This document shows positions 59,087-64,000 of a stretch of DNA of 64,000 nucleotides, in pieces. Origin of the DNA: Bartonella harrusi (GTDB lineage: Bacteria; Pseudomonadota; Alphaproteobacteria; Rhizobiales; Rhizobiaceae); NCBI RefSeq assembly GCF_024297065.1, contig NZ_CP101114.1:1826501-1890500 (forward strand). Direction: 5' to 3'. The translations under genes were made by a program, and so were the position numbers. The notes under the pieces were generated by a model. It made no database searches, had not been told where the DNA came from, and saw only the letters and a list, made by a program, of their open reading frames with translations. Position 1 is the first letter of the stretch, and the number at the start of each line of letters is the position of its first letter.

Positions 59087-60118
59087 CTAAGCACAAGATT
59101 GCTCATGTTCTTTTGTCCATTGTCCCAAAGCAGCCAGATGGTTCATTCGAGCACGATGACAAAAAGCCTTTTGCGCAACAGCAATATTTTCAGCTTTTCC
59201 AGCCCATGCCTTTAAGGCAGCAGCTTGCAAAGCACGTCCATAAGAAAAGGTCAATTTCCAAGGCAATGCGCCCAAAGCATTCATAGCAGACAAATGCGCC
59301 GTTGCTTCCTGATCGGATTGTCCTCCAGAAAGAAAAGCAATTCCTGGAACAGCAGCGGGAACCGTTTGTTTAAGAACCTGAACCGTTTTTTCCGCCACCT
59401 CTTCAACAGAAGCTCTGCGAGCATCTTTTCCATCAATCACCATATTGGGTTTTAAAATCATACCCTCTAAGCTAACCCGCGCCTCAAACAATTCTTTAAA
59501 TACCGTATGTAAGACAGCATGTGTCACCTCAAAGCAGCGCGCAATAGAATGCTGACGCGAAACCCCATCCATCAACACTTCCGGTTCAACGATCGGCACA
59601 AGTCCAACTTCTTGACACAAAGCAGCATAACGCGCGAGCGCTTGTGCATTTTGGCGTATTGCTCCTCTTGTTGGCAAAGCCTGTGCATCAATTGCAATCA
59701 CCGCCCGCCATTTAGCAAAACGTGCTCCTAAAGCATAATAGTCTTTTAACCGCTCACGAAGACCATCCAACCCTTCTGTTACCGTTTCCTGAGAAAAAGC
59801 GGCCAAAGGTTTAGCCCCACTATCAACTTTAATACCGGGTAAAGCGCCCGCCTCACGAATAAGATCTGTTAACATTTGCCCAGATGAAGCTTTTTGACGA
59901 ATGGTTTCATCAAATAAGATAACACCAGAGATGGCACTTTCCATGGTTTCTTTTGCGCTAAAAAGCATTTCACGATAAGTGCGGCGATTCTCTTCATTGG
60001 ATTCAACACCAATGCTTGCAAAGCGCTTTCCAATCGTCGCAGTGCTTTCATCAGCAGCCAAAATACCCTTACCAGCACTCACCAGAGCAAGTGCTCTCTC
60101 TTCAAGACGTTCATTCAT
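59087..60118 (-). CDS. class I fructose-bisphosphate aldolase
   Basis: Cleaves fructose-1,6-bisphosphate to dihydroxyacetone phosphate and glyceraldehyde-3-phosphate through a Schiff base. 343 residues of the eukaryote-like class I family: ALVSAGKGILAADESTATIG, NRRTYREMLF, ILFDETIRQ and the Schiff-base lysine region GMILKPNMVIDGKDA; FLSGGQSDQEATAHLSAMNA near the end. It lies 74 bases downstream of pgk and completes the tkt-gap-pgk-aldolase gene order. Confidence 0.95.
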   Translation of the reverse strand: MNERLEERALALVSAGKGILAADESTATIGKRFASIGVESNEENRRTYREMLFSAKETMESAISGVILFDETIRQKASSGQMLTDLIREAGALPGIKVDSGAKPLAAFSQETVTEGLDGLRERLKDYYALGARFAKWRAVIAIDAQALPTRGAIRQNAQALARYAALCQEVGLVPIVEPEVLMDGVSRQHSIARCFEVTHAVLHTVFKELFEARVSLEGMILKPNMVIDGKDARRASVEEVAEKTVQVLKQTVPAAVPGIAFLSGGQSDQEATAHLSAMNALGALPWKLTFSYGRALQAAALKAWAGKAENIAVAQKAFCHRARMNHLAALGQWTKEHEQSCA

Positions 60119-60191
60119 AAAACATTCCTCATTATTCTGTCTTCACTTCCAAAACTGAGCAGCATAACCAATGCATTGAGTTTATAAGTTA

Positions 60192-61418
60192 TCATTTTCC
60201 TTCATATTTTCTCAAACAAGCGCTTGAATCCTGCATGAGGGCAAGAATACCAGGAAGAACCTTCCCTTCCATCCACTCTAAGAAAGCACCTCCAGCTGTT
60301 GAAAGATAAGTAAAATCATCAGCAACACCCGCTTGATTTAGCGCAAAAACCGTATCTCCCCCTCCAGCGATAGAAACCAATTGTCCTGCCAAACTCCGTT
60401 CTGCCACATAGCGAGCAACAGCAATCGTTCCTTTATCAAAGGGAGGCATTTCAAAAACCCCAAGCGGTCCATTCCACACAAGAGTAGCAGCTTTATCAAT
60501 CACAGCATTAATATTCTTAATAGAGCGTGTTCCAATATCCAGAATCATACCCTCCTCAGGAATATCTCCGATATCATAGAGACGATGTGGCGCATTTTTT
60601 TCAAAGCGAAATCCAACCATTGCATCCACAGGAAGCAGAATGGTACATTGGCATTGCTGTGCTTTTTCAATAATTTTTTTCACTGTTTCTATGAGCGCAT
60701 ATTCACACAGTGATTTTCCAACACGCACACCTTTTGCTGCGAGAAAGCTGTTGGCCATACCGCCACCAATCACCAAATAATCGACCTTTTCCAGCAAATG
60801 ATTAAGCACAAACAACTTACTAGAAACCTTTGCCCCTCCAACAAGTGCAACCACTGGACGCGCTGGATAACCCAGCCCTTTTTCTAATGCTAGCAATTCA
60901 TATTGCAAAGAACGGCCTGCGTAGGAAGGCAATAAATGGGTTATTCCTTCCACTGAAGCATGGGCACGATGAGAAACTGAAAAAGCATCATTCACATAGA
61001 GATCACCATGATCGGCTAAGGCACCAGCAAAAGAACAATCATTTTTTTCCTCCCCTGAATGGAAACGCACATTTTCAAGCAGCAAAATACCACCATTTTT
61101 CAATGCTTCAATCGCGATCTGCGCTTCTGAACCAATGCAATCTGATGCAAAAGCAACCGGCTGATTCATTATTTTTTCCAACACTGGCACAACGGGATGA
61201 AGAGAAAACTCTGGTTCCACCTTTCCCTTAGGGCGCCCACAATGAGAAAGCAGAATAAGCTTAGCATCCCGCCTTTGCAGTTCCATCAGTGTCTCTTTAT
61301 GTCGTTTGAGACGCGTATCATCACAGACCTTACCCTGCGCCATAGGAACATTAAAGTCGACCCGTACAAGAACACGTTTTCCCGCAACATCAACATCATC
61401 AAGTGTACGAAACCCCAT
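60192..61418 (-). CDS. pgk: phosphoglycerate kinase
   Basis: Interconverts 1,3-bisphosphoglycerate and 3-phosphoglycerate with ADP/ATP. 408 residues: RVLVRVDFNVPM, the N-terminal 3PG site LLSHCGRPKGK, LLLENVRFHSGEE, VALVGGAKVSSKL and the C-terminal GGGDTVFALNQAG. ATG 61418 (GAGGAA six bases upstream) is preferred over a GTG one codon earlier. Confidence 0.97.
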   Translation of the reverse strand: MGFRTLDDVDVAGKRVLVRVDFNVPMAQGKVCDDTRLKRHKETLMELQRRDAKLILLSHCGRPKGKVEPEFSLHPVVPVLEKIMNQPVAFASDCIGSEAQIAIEALKNGGILLLENVRFHSGEEKNDCSFAGALADHGDLYVNDAFSVSHRAHASVEGITHLLPSYAGRSLQYELLALEKGLGYPARPVVALVGGAKVSSKLFVLNHLLEKVDYLVIGGGMANSFLAAKGVRVGKSLCEYALIETVKKIIEKAQQCQCTILLPVDAMVGFRFEKNAPHRLYDIGDIPEEGMILDIGTRSIKNINAVIDKAATLVWNGPLGVFEMPPFDKGTIAVARYVAERSLAGQLVSIAGGGDTVFALNQAGVADDFTYLSTAGGAFLEWMEGKVLPGILALMQDSSACLRKYEGK

Positions 61419-61421
61419 CAC

Positions 61422-61749
61422 CGCTTCCTCTTCACTTGTCGTTGTTCAAAACAAACGCACCCATTCAACTTTTTCTCCAGACAATTTTCTTCTTATCTTC
61501 AATGAAAAAAAATCCACATCGATCTTTTCTCACTGTTTGTTTTATTTAGTTCTCACGCTTTCAAATCCTGCTCTTTCCTGTTGATGTAAAGATGTGAAAA
61601 CAACACACAACCCTATCACAACACGTTCTTACACAGTCACGTACATCTTTCTATCGCACAAACAACGATCACCGAAAACAGTCTCTTTCTTTTTTCAAAA
61701 AAACTACGCCATCATGTTCTTTTATAAAACGCAACTTTAATGATTACAA
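61422..61749. other. spacer between gapA and pgk
   Basis: About 330 bases without recognisable gene; the pgk promoter should lie here because gapA ends in a terminator. Confidence 0.4.
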
Positions 61750-61772
61750 CAAAAAGGACCCGAAGGTCCTCT
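61750..61772 (-). terminator. intrinsic terminator of gapA
   Basis: On the minus strand AGGACC, TTCG loop, GGTCCT then TTTTTGTT: a UUCG tetraloop hairpin with a T-run, just after the gapA stop. Confidence 0.88.
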
Positions 61773-61773
61773 T

Positions 61774-62781
61774 TTATAGTGTTTTAGCAAAAGCGACTGC
61801 TGTATCACTCATGCGGTTAGAAAACCCCCACTCATTATCGTACCAAACCAGCACACGACAGAGTTGACCATCGATCACTTTCGTTTGATCATTGTGAAAA
61901 ATAGCCGAATGCGGATTATGATTAAAATCACAACTGACAAGCTTTTCCTCTGTCGTATCCAAAATTCCCTTGAGAGATCCGCGTGCAGCATTAAAAATAG
62001 CTGTATTAATTTCTTCAACTGTTGTGGAGCGCTTAGCCGTAAAGGTCAAATCCACTACGGAAACATTAGGGGTTGGCACACGAATCGACACACCATCAAG
62101 CAAGCCCTTTAATTCCGGCAAAACGAGCCCTACAGCTTTCGCAGCTCCTGTTGAAGTAGGAATCATCGAAAGAGCAGCAGCACGCGCACGATAAAGATCA
62201 CGATGCATTGTATCGAGCACAGGTTGATCACCGGTATAAGAATGAATGGTTGTCATAAACCCCTTTTCAATACCCACTGTGTTGTGCAAAACTTGTGCAA
62301 CAGGCGCCAAGCAATTGGTCGTACAAGAAGCATTTGAAACAACACGGTGCTCTTTGTTTAAAGACTGATGATTAACACCATAAACCACGGTGAGATCAGC
62401 GCCTTCAGAAGGTGCAGAAACAAGAACACGTTTTGCCCCAGCATTTAAATGAACACTTGCTTTATCACGGGCAGTAAAAAGTCCTGTACATTCTAACGCG
62501 ATATCAATATCCAAAGCTTTCCAAGGCAATTGTGCTGGATCACGCTCTGCCAACACCTTTATCAAACCACCCTCAACATCAAGAGCATCACCAACAACCT
62601 TAACAGATCCAGGGAACCGTCCATGGACTGAATCATAGCGCAATAAATGGGCATTGGTTTCCACCGATCCTAAATCATTAATAGCCACGACTTCAATATC
62701 TTTTCGCCCACTTTCCACAATAGCACGCAAAATATTACGCCCAATACGACCAAACCCATTAATTGCCACGCGAACAGTCAT
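61774..62781 (-). CDS. gapA: glyceraldehyde-3-phosphate dehydrogenase, type I
   Basis: NAD-dependent oxidation of glyceraldehyde-3-phosphate. 335 residues. Rossmann start [20 protein letters not shown], catalytic Cys in [17 protein letters not shown], and [12 protein letters not shown] at the C-terminus. Its first 48 codons are repeated upstream at least twice as short frames with their own start and stop. Confidence 0.97.
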   Translation of the reverse strand: MTVRVAINGFGRIGRNILRAIVESGRKDIEVVAINDLGSVETNAHLLRYDSVHGRFPGSVKVVGDALDVEGGLIKVLAERDPAQLPWKALDIDIALECTGLFTARDKASVHLNAGAKRVLVSAPSEGADLTVVYGVNHQSLNKEHRVVSNASCTTNCLAPVAQVLHNTVGIEKGFMTTIHSYTGDQPVLDTMHRDLYRARAAALSMIPTSTGAAKAVGLVLPELKGLLDGVSIRVPTPNVSVVDLTFTAKRSTTVEEINTAIFNAARGSLKGILDTTEEKLVSCDFNHNPHSAIFHNDQTKVIDGQLCRVLVWYDNEWGFSNRMSDTAVAFAKTL

Positions 62782-62804
62782 TTCACATTTTCCTTGATCA
62801 AATT

Positions 62805-63290
62805 TTAATGCAACACATGAGCATTGGCTTCCACCAATCCCAAATCCTCAACCACCACGACTTCAATATCTTTTCGCCCACTTTCCACAATAGCACGCAA
62901 AATATTGCACCCAATACGACCAAACCCATCCATTGCTATGCAAATAGTCATTTCATATTTTCCTTGATCAAATTTAACGCAACACATGAGCATTGGCTTC
63001 CACCAATCCCAAATCCTCAACCACCACGACTTCAATATCTTTTCGCCCACTTTCCACAATAGCACGCAAAATATTGCACCCAATACGACCAAACCCATCC
63101 ATTGCTACGCAAACAGTCATTTCACATTTTCCTTGATCAGAGTTTAACGCAACACATGGGTGTTGATTTTCACCGATTCCAAAGCATGAACCATAATAAC
63201 TTTCAAGAACTTGTCCTATCATTTTCCATAATGGTAAGCAAAATATTATATCGAAAGCAAGCAACCCCATTCATTGCCATGCTCATCATT
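62805..63290 (-). repeat. tandem copies of the gapA 5' end
   Basis: Two clear copies, 62805-62951 and 62974-63120, each an ATG-started 48-codon frame ([38 protein letters not shown]) with the gapA ribosome-binding region AGGAAA before it, and a third, strongly diverged copy to about 63290 ([16 protein letters not shown]). All carry GFGRIGCNI instead of GFGRIGRNI. They could be translated into N-terminal Rossmann fragments, but are more likely inert. Confidence 0.85.
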
Positions 63291-64000
63291 TCACATTTTT
63301 CTTATGGATCTTTTCAAGCTCTTTTTCAACAGTCGCAATCACATTCTCACAAGTGATATTAAAATGCGAATAAAGTGTCTCCATTGTTCCACTCGCACCA
63401 AATCCATCCATACCAATAAACACACCATCACAACCGATAAAACGGTCCCATCCTTGCCGAACAGCAGCTTCAATAGCAATTTTCATTGGTGCATCTCCAA
63501 TAAGAGCACGTTGATAGGAAAGCGATTGCTGCGCAAAGAGTTCAAAACAAGGCACGGAAACGACACGCGTTGGGATACCCTTTTCTTCTAATATTGCATG
63601 GGCTTTAACAGCGATTTGCAACTCTGAACCGGAAGCAAATAACGTCACTTGCGCATCATCACTGGCAGTTAATAACTCGTAAGCGCCAAGCATACAGAGA
63701 TTTTCTTCTTCATGCTCTTGACGCAGAAGCGGTAAATTTTGTCTGCTCAAAGCCAAAGTAGAAGGTGTATTGCGTACTTTCAAAGCCAATTGCCAACATT
63801 CGACAGTTTCAACAGCATCAGCCGGGCGGAACACAAAGTGATTAGGCATTGCCCGCAAAGAAGCCAAATGTTCCACAGGTTGATGGGTAGGACCATCCTC
63901 ACCAAGACCAATAGAATCATGGGTCATGACATAAATCACCCGCAATCCCATTAAAGAGGAGAGCCGCATAGCAGGACGCATATAGTCAGAAAAGCATAAA
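63286..64000 (-). CDS. tkt: transketolase, partial (N-terminus beyond the window)
   Basis: Thiamine-diphosphate enzyme of the pentose-phosphate pathway. Only the C-terminal 238 or so residues are inside the window: [40 protein letters not shown] (with the His-Asp substrate-binding part), [20 protein letters not shown], and the C-terminal domain ending KIHKKNVK. First gene of the tkt-gap-pgk-aldolase order; the gapA 5' copies lie between it and gapA. Confidence 0.95.
   Translation of the reverse strand, partial: LCFSDYMRPAMRLSSLMGLRVIYVMTHDSIGLGEDGPTHQPVEHLASLRAMPNHFVFRPADAVETVECWQLALKVRNTPSTLALSRQNLPLLRQEHEEENLCMLGAYELLTASDDAQVTLFASGSELQIAVKAHAILEEKGIPTRVVSVPCFELFAQQSLSYQRALIGDAPMKIAIEAAVRQGWDRFIGCDGVFIGMDGFGASGTMETLYSHFNITCENVIATVEKELEKIHKKNVK

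Noticed and set aside
1..64000. tRNA or rRNA genes
   Set aside because: None was recognised by eye on either strand. A dedicated scan (tRNAscan-SE, Infernal) would be decisive; any hit would overturn this.

Overview
The window looks like a chromosome segment of a Bartonella, probably from a lineage rich in repeats and prophage debris. The evidence is the low GC content, the alphaproteobacterial gene orders (tol-pal with tilS, ftsH and glmM; ruvCAB; tkt-gap-pgk-aldolase; a thiE-like gene, a Sel1 gene, efp and an inositol monophosphatase), the rhizobial families TrcR (DUF1013) and RcdA (DUF1465), and above all many copies of a structured leader RNA followed by a small XRE-type regulator. These pairs resemble the Brt RNA / Trp regulator pairs reported in Bartonella henselae. 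The species is not determined.

Layout. 1-0.9 kb: exbB, cut by the window edge. 1.0-4.8 kb and 7.3-9.4 kb: minus-strand tandem arrays of leader RNA + XRE regulator in all states of decay, with a YqjD/YqjE-like membrane pair and an integrase relic between them. 9.3-18.8 kb: glmM (with tandem copies of its 3' end), ftsH, tilS, cpoB/ybgF and pal. 19-22.7 kb: trcR, yebC and another integrase relic, lying between pal and tolB. 22.7-31.2 kb: tolB, tolA, tolR, tolQ, ybgC, ruvB, ruvA and ruvC, with seven copies of the ruvC tail. 31.2-35 kb: a plus-strand leader/regulator array bounded by outward-facing integrase relics. 35-38 kb: rcdA, opgC and a thiE-like gene. 38-46.7 kb: an accessory island with a TIR-like effector gene (frameshifted at a run of seven A), more leader/regulator units, a TrbH-like lipoprotein, AT-rich decayed genes and a relic of the thiE-like 3' end. 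46.8-51.5 kb: a Sel1 protein, efp, suhB and repeated suhB tails. 51.8-53.3 kb: an AT-rich broken membrane gene. 53.6-55.8 kb: an ABC exporter and rpmE. 56-59 kb: integrase relics and debris. 59-64 kb: class I aldolase, pgk, gapA (with repeated 5' ends) and a partial transketolase.

How the genes work together. TolQ/TolR/TolA/TolB/Pal/CpoB form the envelope-constriction complex; TolA and CpoB both carry large internal repeat expansions. RuvABC resolves recombination intermediates. The tkt-gap-pgk-aldolase genes cover lower glycolysis/gluconeogenesis and the pentose-phosphate link. Efp and the IMPase are housekeeping.

The most interesting signal is in the leader RNAs. In each one, 7-8 bases upstream of a long helix are exactly complementary to the loop of a downstream CTGA...TCAG hairpin. 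The sequence of this pair differs from copy to copy but co-varies. All eight copies with an intact full-length regulator gene have a matched pair; eight copies with truncated, frameshifted or stop-interrupted regulators carry mismatched halves. One frameshifted copy keeps a match. This suggests a selected, copy-specific RNA pseudoknot (a barcode).
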